A stretch of 15,005 nucleotides of DNA from an uncultured Senegalimassilia sp. (GTDB lineage Bacteria; Actinomycetota; Coriobacteriia; Coriobacteriales; Eggerthellaceae): assembly GCF_934632265.1 (NCBI RefSeq), contig NZ_CAKTYH010000040.1, positions 1-15,005 on the forward strand, in the 5' to 3' direction. The notes beneath the pieces are model-generated. The model saw nothing but the letters and a program-made list of their open reading frames with translations, had not been told where the DNA came from and made no database searches. A program made the position numbers and the translations under genes. Shown here piece by piece: positions 6,257-15,005 of the stretch (within the stretch, counting starts at the first letter, position 1; the number at the start of each line of letters is the position of its first letter).

Positions 6257-6280
6257 TTCGCCGTTCTGCTGAACGGCGAA
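6257..6280 (+). terminator. Hairpin just after ridA, probable terminator
   Basis: TTCGCCGTTC (6257-6266) pairs perfectly with GAACGGCGAA (6271-6280) around the loop TGCT, four bases after the ridA stop. The tail TTCGCTCG is a poor U-tract, so termination may be partial. Confidence 0.55.
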
Positions 6281-6569
6281 TTCGCTCGACGCCCTCGTTG
6301 ACTTTGCCGCTACCTGCGAGTGAAGTGAAGCCGGCGCTTTCGGGGAGGGGTGACGCTGCGCTGTTTCGCATATGTATGCTTGCTGCGAGCGGCGCCGCTT
6401 GCGGGGCGAACGGCGTGCGCGTTAGAGATTGTCTGCAGCCTTGATGCGCGCGCCGGGCGCTGCCCTACCATGTACGCGATGAAAAGCCCGACCGCGCAGC
6501 TCGGCTTTGAGCGTTCTCGCCCGCCGTGCGGCGCCTTCGGGCCGCAACCTACCTGTGAGGAGCAATCGC
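6281..6569 (+). other. Upstream region of glmS, no gene seen
   Basis: Nothing in this stretch reads as a protein or a known RNA. The near-palindrome at 6385-6402 is AGCGGCGCCGCT extended by three pairs. A TGCGGC/GCCGCA hairpin with a TTCG-type loop lies about 20 bp before the glmS ribosome binding site. No convincing promoter was found. TACCAT (6466-6471), with TTGATG 19 bp upstream, is the best weak candidate. The conserved core of the glmS ribozyme was not recognised. Confidence 0.4.
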
Positions 6570-8408
<1,839 letters not shown>

Positions 8409-8436
8409 GTTCGCGTACAATAAGGGCAACGTTGGT

Positions 8437-8467
8437 GCGGGCGCCGTTCGGGCGCCCGCTTGCTTTA
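8437..8467 (+). terminator. Strong hairpin between glmS and acpS, terminator or attenuator
   Basis: GCGGGCGCC (8437-8445) pairs with GGCGCCCGC (8451-8459) over 9 bp with a GTTCG loop, followed by TTGCTTT. This is a fair intrinsic terminator for glmS. It lies only 15 bp before the acpS start and downstream of the candidate acpS promoter, so it would also sit in the acpS leader and could attenuate it. Confidence 0.65.
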
Positions 8468-8481
8468 CAGGGAGGTCGCTT

Positions 8482-9126
8482 GTGGTCGAGGACGCGAAAG
8501 TAGCGGGCGAGGGCCGTCAAGACGGCGCGTCGTCGCAGGTGGAGGCTGCGTTCGACGCCGTCGAGGGGGCCGTGGGCCTGGGCGTGGACATCGTGGAGAT
8601 CGAGCGCATGCGCAAGATCCTCAAGCGGTCCCCCGCGTTCGCGCGCAAGGTGTTCAGCGCCGAGGAATGCCGCTATTGCGACGCCACCGCGCAGCCGGCC
8701 GTCCATTACGCCACGCGCTTCGCGGCGAAGGAGGCGGTGCTCAAGGCGCTGGGCACGGGCTTCTCCCAGGGCATCGGCGTGCGCGACGTGGAGGTCCGTC
8801 GAACATCGAAGGGTCGCCCCTATGCCGTGCTCACCGGCCGCGCCAAGCAGGTGGCGCAGGCGCTCGGCGTGCGCGAGCTGCCGCTTTCGCTGTCGTACAC
8901 GCACACCGATGCGGTGGCGTGCGCCATGGCCATCACCGAGGGGTCGGTGCGCGCGCAGCAGGAGCGGCGCGACCCCATGGAGGAGCTGGCGCGCCAGTTC
9001 AAGGAGGCGCGCACCATGCTCGACGACCTGGATGCGGCCGCGCCCGCGCCCGCACAGCCCCAGGTGCCCGACGCGCATTCGGCCATGGGCATGGTCCGCG
9101 ATGCGCAAGGGGAGGACGGCAGGTAG
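8482..9126 (+). CDS. acpS: Holo-[acyl-carrier-protein] synthase with N- and C-terminal extensions
   Basis: AcpS moves the phosphopantetheine arm of CoA onto apo-ACP, which activates fatty acid synthesis. Its core lies at residues 32-152. GLGVDIVEIERM (32-43) carries the metal-binding Asp36, RFAAKEAVLKALG (79-91) carries Glu84, and SLSYTHTDAVACAMA (136-150) closes the fold. A typical AcpS has about 120 residues. This one has 214, with about 30 extra at the N-terminus and about 60 at the C-terminus (EELARQFKEARTMLDDLDAAAPAPAQPQ...). The C-terminal extension looks helical then Ala/Pro-rich and was not recognised. The start is a GTG, chosen because GGGAGGT lies about 6 bp before it. The gene precedes nnrD, a common pairing in bacteria. 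Confidence 0.9.
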   Translation: MVEDAKVAGEGRQDGASSQVEAAFDAVEGAVGLGVDIVEIERMRKILKRSPAFARKVFSAEECRYCDATAQPAVHYATRFAAKEAVLKALGTGFSQGIGVRDVEVRRTSKGRPYAVLTGRAKQVAQALGVRELPLSLSYTHTDAVACAMAITEGSVRAQQERRDPMEELARQFKEARTMLDDLDAAAPAPAQPQVPDAHSAMGMVRDAQGEDGR

Positions 9127-9129
9127 CGC

Positions 9130-9159
9130 GGCGCCCCGGCCTGCGGGCCGTTGGGCGCC
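9130..9159 (+). terminator. Nested GC hairpin directly after acpS
   Basis: The outer stem GGCGCCC (9130-9136) / GGGCGCC (9153-9159) encloses the inner stem CGGCC (9137-9141) / GGCCG (9146-9150), with only a two-base bulge. It starts three bases after the acpS stop. No U-tract follows, so it may pause polymerase or protect the mRNA rather than terminate. Confidence 0.45.
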
Positions 9160-9253
9160 CGGGCCGCCCGGCTGATGCGATTCGCCGGCATTGTTTACCC
9201 GCAGCTTACATTCCTGCGCTACACTTTTTCGGAAAACGATGCGGGGAGGTAGC

Positions 9254-10234
9254 ATGCAGCGCACGAAGAAATACACGTTGGAGCAGGTGGCGGCCCTGTT
9301 GCCCTGGCCCGACGAGGCGGCGAACAAATACTCCCGCGGCAAGCTGGTGTTGGTTGCGGGGTGCGCGGATTATCCGGGCGCGGCGTGTCTGGCGGCAACG
9401 GCAGCCCAGCGCATGGGCGCCGGCTATGCCGAGGTGGCCTGCGATGCAAGCTGCGTGGTCCAGGTGCGCGCCGCAAGCCCGTCTTTGGTGGTGCGCCCGT
9501 GGGACGAGCTGGCCGACTACGCCCGGCTCGATCCCGATGAGCGCGGGCTGAAGGAACCGCCGGCGCAGCGAACCGCCCCGGCGGTCCGTTTGGCGGCTGC
9601 GCGGCCGATGCATGCGGCGCCCCGGCCGCGCGTGCTCGGCCCGCAGGCTCCGCATCACCCCCTGGCGTTCCTGGTCGGCAGCGGCATGGACGCCGCCGAC
9701 CCGCTCTCGGCGCAGCTTGCCTGCACGGTCCTTGCCGACGCGCACGCGCCGGTGCTCGTGGACGGTGGCGGGCTGGATGCGCTGGCAACGCCCGAAGGCC
9801 GCTTGCTGCTACGTCGTCGCTTCGTTGCGGGGCTTGCCACGGTCATCACGCCCCATGCCGGCGAGGCGGCCCGCCTTGCCGAGCCGCTGAAGCTTCCCAC
9901 CGAGGACCCCGCGCGCTTGGCGCAGCTGCTCTCGCTCGCCTACGGCGTGACCGCCATGGTCAAGGGCCCCGTTACCTATATATCAGATGGCGAATCGGTG
10001 TTCCGCATGTCCGACGGCACCCCGGCGCTGGCGAAGGCGGGCACGGGCGACGTGCTCGCCGGCATGACCGCGTCGCTGCTGGCGCAGGGGCTTGCGCCGG
10101 TGGACGCCTGCGCGCTGGCATCCACGCTGCATGCTCGCTCAGCGCAGGCGGCGGCTAAACGCTTGACAAGCATCTGCGTGACCGCCGAGGACGTGGTCGC
10201 CGCCATCCCCGAGGCGATCGAGTCGCTGTCCTAG
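9254..10234 (+). CDS. nnrD: ADP/ATP-dependent NAD(P)H-hydrate dehydratase (YjeF C-terminal, ribokinase-like fold)
   Basis: The enzyme repairs hydrated, damaged NADH and NADPH. The 326-residue protein has the N-terminal block KYSRGKLVLVAGCADYPGAACLAATAAQRMGAGY (25-58). TPHAGEAARL (199-208) and KAGTGDVLAGMTASLL (261-276) follow, with the catalytic-type Asp266. Some usual motifs differ: GSGMD (142-146) in place of GPGLG, and DGGGLDAL (170-177) in place of DADAL. Residues 95-136 form a Pro/Ala/Arg-rich insertion not expected in the family. The epimerase half (NnrE) is not fused here and is absent from the window. The ATG at 9254 follows GGGGAGGT by 3 bp. An in-frame ATG at 9191 has no RBS and lies in a likely promoter region. 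The gene lies 127 bp downstream of acpS. Confidence 0.88.
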   Translation: MQRTKKYTLEQVAALLPWPDEAANKYSRGKLVLVAGCADYPGAACLAATAAQRMGAGYAEVACDASCVVQVRAASPSLVVRPWDELADYARLDPDERGLKEPPAQRTAPAVRLAAARPMHAAPRPRVLGPQAPHHPLAFLVGSGMDAADPLSAQLACTVLADAHAPVLVDGGGLDALATPEGRLLLRRRFVAGLATVITPHAGEAARLAEPLKLPTEDPARLAQLLSLAYGVTAMVKGPVTYISDGESVFRMSDGTPALAKAGTGDVLAGMTASLLAQGLAPVDACALASTLHARSAQAAAKRLTSICVTAEDVVAAIPEAIESLS

Positions 10235-10475
10235 CGGGCGATGCTGCGCCCGCGGCCCGCTTCCCGCCACCGAGCCCTGGCCGTCGTTGCGGTTTGGCGC
10301 CCGTCGCGACGCCGCGCTCGCGGCCCGGTTCCCGTCGCCCGCCCGCCTTTCCCTTGGCGGCTTCGCGACGGTTCGCCGATTTTCGGGCGCATGCGCGTGG
10401 GGGAGTTCGGTATAGTGGACGCGTGCGGTGCGCAACGCATCGCCGATGTCGAGTATTTGGACGAAGGGGAACGGC
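10235..10475 (+). promoter_or_regulatory. Upstream region of the SpoIIE/STAS/GH3 operon with candidate -10
   Basis: These 241 bp hold no convincing gene. TATAGT (10411-10416) is the best -10, 59 bp before the start of the phosphatase gene. The sequence 17 bp upstream has no -35 match, so the promoter may need an activator or an alternative sigma factor. The left part is very GC-rich with many short inverted repeats and no clear T-tailed terminator for nnrD. Confidence 0.4.
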
Positions 10476-12794
10476 ATGGAGCCGGTAAAGCTGCAAGATG
10501 GCTCAACGTCCGCGAACGACCCTCGGGATCTTCCCGCGGGCGAAGATGCTGCGGCTCCGCGCTGTTCGTGGAAACGCCGTCTTGGCATGTTCGCCGCCTG
10601 CTTCGTCGCGTACCTGGCGGTCCTTGAGGGCTTTCTGGCGGTCCCGCAGTTCAACGACATCGTGCAGATCCGTCCGGCGTCGGCGTTGGGGCCGGTGCTC
10701 GGCCTGTTCTTCGGCTTGCCGGGCGTTTTCGGTTGCGCGACGGCCAACCTGGTCTCGGATATCCTGCACGAAGGCGCCACGCCGTTCATGCTGGCGGGCT
10801 ACTTCCTGATACAGATCATGTACAACGGCCTGCCGCGCTGGGTGTGGTACCTCGTGAACGCGAAAAGCCCGCGCCCGTACCCGCGATTCGATTCGGCATC
10901 GAAGACGGCGCTGTACATGGGACTTGTCCTGGTGGACAGCGCGTGCGTGAACCTGGCCGTCTATCTGTTCGTTGGCGCGCCGCCCGAGTCGGGCCCGTCG
11001 TTCGCCGCGCGCGGCTTGAATAACGTGTGGATGCTGCTCTACATCGGCCTGCCTCTGCTTTACGCGCTCGAGCGCAGCCCGCTTATGCCCAACCCGCCGC
11101 GTTGGATCCACATCCCGTACCGCAACATCAAGAAGGCGAACCTCACGCAGCGTTTCGTCATCTGGTTCGTTATCGCGTCGGCGTTGCTGATGCTTCTCGT
11201 TTCGGTCTTGGTCATCGCCTTCGCCTCCGGCGACGAGGAGAGCTTCCAGACCGTTGTGCACACCATGTTCCACGAGGCCGCCATCCTCATGGTGCCCATC
11301 TTCCTGCCCATGTTCGCGTTCTTGCACATCCTGGAGTGCCGCTTCACGCGCCCCATCGAAGTGCTCGCCCTCGACCAGCAGACCTTCATCGAGCGCATGG
11401 AATCCGATGTCGAGCAGGGCAGGCGCGACATGCGCATCGCGGTCGATGAGCGCGGCACGAAGCCCCGCTACGAGATCGCCGAGCTGTACGAGTCCACCAA
11501 CAAGATGCGTCGCGACATGGTCGGCTTCATCGAGCGCCTGTACAACGTCACGGCCGAGCGCCAGCGCACGGCCACCGAGCTCGACGTGGCCAGGCAGATC
11601 CAGATGAGCGCCGTGCCGCACGACTTCGATTCGCTCACGGAACGCTTCGCGCTCGATATCGCCGGCTTCATGCGCCCGGCACGTGAGGTGGGCGGCGACT
11701 TCTACGACGTGTTCGAGGTGGGCGAACGCGGTGTGGCCTTCGTTATCGGCGACGTGTCGGGCAAGGGCGTTCCTGCGGCGCTGTTCATGATGCGCGCGCA
11801 AAGCCTGCTGCGCCAGTACCTGCTGGAAACCGACGATCTTGGCACGGCGTTCACCCTGGCCAACCGTCAGCTGTGCGAGCGCAACGACGCCATGCTGTTC
11901 GTCACCGCGTTCGCGTGCGTGGTGGACACGGCAACCGGCGAGGTGCGCTTCGCCAACGCCGGCCACAACCCGCCGGTGCTCAAGCAAAACGGCAAGCTCA
12001 GCTTCCTGAAATGCCGCCCAGGTTTGGTGCTTGGCGCCATGGACGTGGTGAAGTATCGCGAGGGAAGCTTCGTGTGCAGCCCGGGCGACGGCCTGCTTTT
12101 GTACACCGACGGCGTGTCGGAAGCGGCAAACGCGGCTGAAGAGCTGTACGGCGAGGAACGTCTGCTGGAAACGCTGGCGCGAATCGATGCGTCGGGTGGG
12201 GAAGGTACCCCCGTGGGCTCGGACGTGCAAGCGTCGGACGTTGCGGCGGCTGCGAGCGCGGTGGCCGCATCTTCGGCCCAAACCGCTGTAAACTACCTGG
12301 TGACAAGCGTGGACGCCTTCGCAGGCGAAGCGCCGCAGGCTGACGACATCACCATGCTCGCCTTCCGCTGGAACCTTCCTGTGCAACGCCTTACGCTGCC
12401 GGCAGACGATGCCGAGCTTGATAGCCTGTTCGCCTTCCTGGAGCCTATCTGCGAGGGCGAGGGCCGCACGCCGAAGATGATGGCGCAGATGATGCTCGTC
12501 TGCGAGGAGGTCTTCATCAACATCTGCCACTACGGGTTCCCCGACGGCCAGCCGCGCCTGCCGGTGGACATCGAGGCCGCCGTCGACGAGCGCGCGGGCT
12601 GCCTGCACCTCGTGTTCAGCGACCAGGGAATCGCCTACGACCCGCTTTCGCACAACGCGAAGAAGGTCGACCCCACCGACGAGCAGCGCAAAGGCGGGCT
12701 GGGCATCCTGCTCATGCGCAAGTACATGGACAACTTGCGCTACACCCGCGCCGACGGGCGCAACATCTTGCGTATGACGAAGCGATTCGTTTAA
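10476..12794 (+). CDS. Membrane-bound SpoIIE-family (PP2C) phosphatase fused to an RsbW-like histidine-kinase-type ATPase domain
   Basis: This 772-residue protein would sense a signal in the membrane and set the phosphorylation of a STAS partner. Residues 36-290 hold about seven membrane helices. The segment RPASALGPVLGLFFGLPGVFGCATANLVSD (66-95) resembles the fold of ECF-type vitamin transporter S components. A HAMP-like exit (FTRPIEVLAL, 290-299) and a helical linker (340-375) lead to the PP2C domain. There GGDFYD (406-411), GDVSGKG (425-431), YTDGVSEA (543-550) and QADDITML (621-628) keep the metal-binding aspartates. Residues 571-603 are an Ala/Ser-rich insert. The C-terminal GHKL ATPase has EEVFINICHYG (677-687), FSDQGIAYDP (714-723) and GGLGILLM (740-747). 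Phosphatase and kinase in one chain is unusual compared with separate RsbU and RsbW. The ATG at 10476 follows AAGGGGA. An in-frame ATG at 10428 lacks an RBS. Confidence 0.92.
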   Translation: MEPVKLQDGSTSANDPRDLPAGEDAAAPRCSWKRRLGMFAACFVAYLAVLEGFLAVPQFNDIVQIRPASALGPVLGLFFGLPGVFGCATANLVSDILHEGATPFMLAGYFLIQIMYNGLPRWVWYLVNAKSPRPYPRFDSASKTALYMGLVLVDSACVNLAVYLFVGAPPESGPSFAARGLNNVWMLLYIGLPLLYALERSPLMPNPPRWIHIPYRNIKKANLTQRFVIWFVIASALLMLLVSVLVIAFASGDEESFQTVVHTMFHEAAILMVPIFLPMFAFLHILECRFTRPIEVLALDQQTFIERMESDVEQGRRDMRIAVDERGTKPRYEIAELYESTNKMRRDMVGFIERLYNVTAERQRTATELDVARQIQMSAVPHDFDSLTERFALDIAGFMRPAREVGGDFYDVFEVGERGVAFVIGDVSGKGVPAALFMMRAQSLLRQYLLETDDLGTAFTLANRQLCERNDAMLFVTAFACVVDTATGEVRFANAGHNPPVLKQNGKLSFLKCRPGLVLGAMDVVKYREGSFVCSPGDGLLLYTDGVSEAANAAEELYGEERLLETLARIDASGGEGTPVGSDVQASDVAAAASAVAASSAQTAVNYLVTSVDAFAGEAPQADDITMLAFRWNLPVQRLTLPADDAELDSLFAFLEPICEGEGRTPKMMAQMMLVCEEVFINICHYGFPDGQPRLPVDIEAAVDERAGCLHLVFSDQGIAYDPLSHNAKKVDPTDEQRKGGLGILLMRKYMDNLRYTRADGRNILRMTKRFV

Positions 12795-12824
12795 ATACGG
12801 GAAGCGTTCGAGAAAGGACCGCAT

Positions 12825-13127
12825 ATGGAGATCAAGGCAACGAAAAACGGCGACGCGCTCGAGGTGGCCCTGTCTGGGCGCTTGGACACGAACACGTCCC
12901 CGGATCTGGAGGGTTACCTGCGCGAGAACCTGGAAGGCGTCGCCAGCCTGGCCATCGACCTGGCCGACACCCAGTACGTTTCGAGCGCCGGTCTGCGCGT
13001 GTTCTTGTTCGCGCACAAGGAGCTGGCGAAGGTGGGAAGCGGGCTGGTGTTGCGCCATCCCAACGAGTACATCGCCGACGTGCTCGACGCCACGGGCTTC
13101 ACGGAAATCCTGACCGTAGAACAGTAG
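12825..13127 (+). CDS. STAS-domain anti-sigma factor antagonist (RsbV/SpoIIAA-like)
   Basis: This 100-residue single-domain protein begins MEIKATKNGDALEVALSGRLD. The phosphoacceptor loop is TQYVSSAGLRVFLFAHK (49-65), in which Ser53 or Ser54 is the likely phosphorylation site. In this family the unphosphorylated form binds a kinase/anti-sigma factor, and a PP2C phosphatase restores it. The gene before it encodes both activities, 30 bp upstream. Upstream AAAGGA (12813-12818) supports the ATG. The gap to the next gene is 9 bp, so all are probably cotranscribed. No sigma factor is present in the window, so the output may be an enzyme or transporter, or a sigma factor encoded elsewhere. Confidence 0.93.
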   Translation: MEIKATKNGDALEVALSGRLDTNTSPDLEGYLRENLEGVASLAIDLADTQYVSSAGLRVFLFAHKELAKVGSGLVLRHPNEYIADVLDATGFTEILTVEQ

Positions 13128-13136
13128 GGGGCGGCT

Positions 13137-14921
13137 ATGGCGCATGACGAAAAGATCTCGGAACCGACCGGCAACGACGTGCATCACGAGATGCCCGCAT
13201 CGGCGAGCGCGCCCGCGCAGGTGCCCGATGTGGCAACCCTGCGCGCCATGATCCACGAACGCCAATACGCGGCAGGAAAGGCGCTTGAGCAGCAGCTTGA
13301 GGCCGACGTGCTGCATGCGCGCGAGGTGCAGGAAGAACTGCTCTTCGAGATGATAGAGGCGAACAAGGACACGCCGTTCGGCCGCGATCACGGCTTTGCC
13401 GACATCAAGACGGTCGAGGACTTCAAGCGCACCGTTCCCTTCACCAACTACGACGATTACGCCGGCTATATCTATGAGGTGATGGAGCACGGCACGCGCG
13501 GCGTGGTGACCACCGAGGAAATCGTGCACTTCAATGAAACCTCGGGCACCATGGGCAATCCCAAGGGCATCCCCTACACCAAGCGCATGGCGGAGATCCT
13601 TATGGGCTATTCGGGCGCGTACACGTATTACCGCAGCTACGTGGGCGCGGGCGAGGGCCTGGCCGGTGGTCGTATGCTCACGCTTATCGAAAGCCACTAC
13701 GCCACGCTGAAAAGCGGCATCTCGTTCGGGTCGCTATCGTGCAAGGCCATCGCCGACGCCCGCCCGTATCTTGCGGCGACCACTACCAGCCCCGACGAGG
13801 CCGTGTTCACCAAACCCGGCACCGACACGCGCTATCTGCATGCGCGCTTCGCCATCGAAGAGCGCGACATCCGGGACATATCATCGGTGTTCATCACCGG
13901 CGTGCTCGACCTCATGCGCTACGTCGAGGACAACTGGGAGCTGCTCGTGCGCGACATCGAGCAGGGAACCATCGATGCGTCCATCCAGATGCCGGCCGAC
14001 GTGCGTGCCGGTTTGGAAGCGCGCATCGAGCCCAACCCCGAGCGCGCCGCCGAGCTGCGCGCCATCTTCGAGCGCGGCTTTAACGAGCCCATCACGCCGG
14101 CCATGTGGCCGAACCTGCTGGTCGTTCGCAGCGTTGCCGGCGGCGGTTTCGCGCCCTACACGCAGCGTCTGCGCCGCTTCATCGGCAACGACGTGCACAT
14201 CCTCTACACCGGCTACAGCGCTTCGGAAGGTGCCTTCTCCGTGCCGTTCGAGCTGGATAACCCTTCGAGCGTGCTGCTGCCACGCAGCGTGTACTTCGAG
14301 TTCGTGCCCGTCGACGACCCCGACTACGACCACACGCTCGGCGTCGAGGATCTACAAGAAGGCCACGACTACGAGGTCATCATCACGAGCCGTTCGGGCT
14401 TCTACCGCTACAAGATGCGCGACGCCATCCGCTGCGTCGGCCACAAGGGAACCATGCCCACGATGGAGTTTTTGTTCCGCCTCGACCAGACGGTGAACAT
14501 GCATGGCGAGAAGACCACGGAGCTTGTGCTGCGCAAGGTGGCCGACAAGGTGGCTGCGCGCGCAGGGCTCGATCTCGTGGATTTCAGCGTGTACCCCGAC
14601 GTCGACCATCATCCGGCGCGCTACGAGTTCCTGTTCGAGTTTTACCATGCCGACCATGCGGCCATCGATTTGGCTGAATTGTCGCGCATCACCGACGAGG
14701 AGCTGCGCGCGGGCAACTACGACGTGGACTACATGACCGAGGACGGCACGTTCGCCCCGGCCACCGCGCGCGTGCTGCAGGACGAGACCAACCAGCTGTG
14801 GCGCGATATGCGCGTCATGCACGGCAAGGCCCCGAACCAGATCAAGCCGGTGCACATCGTGGACACCGAGCAGAAGCGGCGCTTCTTCTTCGCGCTCATC
14901 GACGGGGAAATCGAAGGGTAG
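13137..14921 (+). CDS. GH3-family acyl-adenylating / acyl-acid amidosynthetase-like protein
   Basis: GH3 enzymes activate carboxylic acids with ATP and in plants join them to amino acids (jasmonate, indole-3-acetate). The reaction in bacteria is largely unknown. The 594-residue protein has a polar, Ala/Pro-rich N-terminal tail (1-30) not expected in the core. Motif I is FNETSGTMGNPKGIP (132-146), the ATP loop. Motif II is TGYSASEGAF (358-367), and motif III is SGFYRYKMRDAIR (420-432) with Asp429. The C-terminal part (about 445-594) looks like the mobile cap domain, containing VNMHGEKTTE. Length fits plant GH3 proteins. The RBS is a GGGGGCGG tract (13127-13134) just before the ATG. It lies 9 bp after the STAS gene and 6 bp before a transporter gene, so substrate activation, control and export may be coupled. 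No signal peptide or membrane segment is seen. Confidence 0.9.
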   Translation: MAHDEKISEPTGNDVHHEMPASASAPAQVPDVATLRAMIHERQYAAGKALEQQLEADVLHAREVQEELLFEMIEANKDTPFGRDHGFADIKTVEDFKRTVPFTNYDDYAGYIYEVMEHGTRGVVTTEEIVHFNETSGTMGNPKGIPYTKRMAEILMGYSGAYTYYRSYVGAGEGLAGGRMLTLIESHYATLKSGISFGSLSCKAIADARPYLAATTTSPDEAVFTKPGTDTRYLHARFAIEERDIRDISSVFITGVLDLMRYVEDNWELLVRDIEQGTIDASIQMPADVRAGLEARIEPNPERAAELRAIFERGFNEPITPAMWPNLLVVRSVAGGGFAPYTQRLRRFIGNDVHILYTGYSASEGAFSVPFELDNPSSVLLPRSVYFEFVPVDDPDYDHTLGVEDLQEGHDYEVIITSRSGFYRYKMRDAIRCVGHKGTMPTMEFLFRLDQTVNMHGEKTTELVLRKVADKVAARAGLDLVDFSVYPDVDHHPARYEFLFEFYHADHAAIDLAELSRITDEELRAGNYDVDYMTEDGTFAPATARVLQDETNQLWRDMRVMHGKAPNQIKPVHIVDTEQKRRFFFALIDGEIEG

Positions 14922-14927
14922 GGAGCC

Positions 14928-15005
14928 ATGGGGGCGCAAACCGAGAACAGCGAGCTGATCAAGCGGACGTTCGGCAAGTATCTGGCCATGTCCATCCTCA
15001 TCACC
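14928..15005 (+). CDS. N-terminus of a membrane transporter, probably MATE family (cut by window edge)
   Basis: Only the first 26 codons are present. They read MGAQTENSELIKRTFGKYLAMSILIT and the frame is open at the right edge. A short polar start followed by FxKYLxMSILIT is like the N-terminus and first helix of MATE/NorM-type multidrug and toxin exporters. The ATG follows GGGAG by 2 bp and lies 6 bp after the GH3 stop, so it belongs to the same operon. The family call rests on a very short sequence and on similar gene orders recalled from related genomes. Confidence 0.5.
   Translation, partial: MGAQTENSELIKRTFGKYLAMSILIT

Noticed and set aside
6281..6569. glmS ribozyme upstream of glmS
   Set aside because: The conserved ribozyme core was not recognised in the leader, and this ribozyme is mainly known from Firmicutes. 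A covariance-model search would settle it.
9191..9253. Longer start of nnrD at 9191
   Set aside because: There is no ribosome binding site there, the added residues are not family-like, and the stretch contains AT-rich promoter-like sequence (TACACT at 9220). The ATG at 9254 has GGGGAGGT before it.
10503..13697. A 1064-codon open frame on the minus strand across the SpoIIE, STAS and GH3 genes
   Set aside because: It runs antisense to three well-supported genes. Its composition (His, Arg, Val, Gly-rich) is what GC-biased codons give in the opposite frame, and it has no recognisable domain.

Overview
The window is 15 kb of GC-rich bacterial chromosome. Codon third positions are strongly G/C, and this opens long meaningless ORFs opposite the real genes. 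Protein style and gene set suggest a high-GC gut-type Actinomycetota of the class Coriobacteriia (Eggerthella/Gordonibacter-like): a DUF3793 protein, a short flavodoxin, one-ACT-domain threonine deaminase, a SpoIIE/STAS module and a bacterial GH3 enzyme. That placement is inferred from style, not from a search. No rRNA, tRNA, CRISPR array, insertion sequence or phage gene was seen.

Left part (1-4195). A metY gene (O-acetylhomoserine sulfhydrylase, minus strand) runs off the left edge and has a good sigma70-type promoter. Divergent from it is a 61-residue Cys-rich membrane protein of the FeoB-associated type. Its extended -10 promoter carries an inverted repeat that looks like a CsoR/CstR (DUF156) operator. 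Converging on that gene are a short flavodoxin and a DUF3793 protein (both minus), and behind them an AEC-family transporter (minus). No feoA or feoB is present.

Middle (4390-10234). ilvA (threonine deaminase with ACT domain, minus) and ridA (enamine/imine deaminase, plus) are divergent across a 276-bp region rich in inverted repeats. RidA clears the reactive product that IlvA makes, so the two form a functional pair. Then come three plus-strand genes: glmS, acpS (with N- and C-terminal extensions) and nnrD, each with its own RBS and with GC-rich hairpins between them.

Right part (10476-15005). This is a tight plus-strand operon. A 772-residue membrane protein joins a SpoIIE/PP2C phosphatase to a C-terminal RsbW-like kinase domain. 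It is followed by a 100-residue STAS anti-anti-sigma-like protein, a 594-residue GH3-family acyl-adenylating/amidosynthetase-like protein, and the first 26 codons of a probable MATE-family exporter. Gaps are 30, 9 and 6 bp. The layout reads as a membrane-sensed partner-switching module tied to an amide-conjugating enzyme and an exporter. It is the most novel system in the window. Its signal, substrate and regulated partner cannot be read from the sequence.
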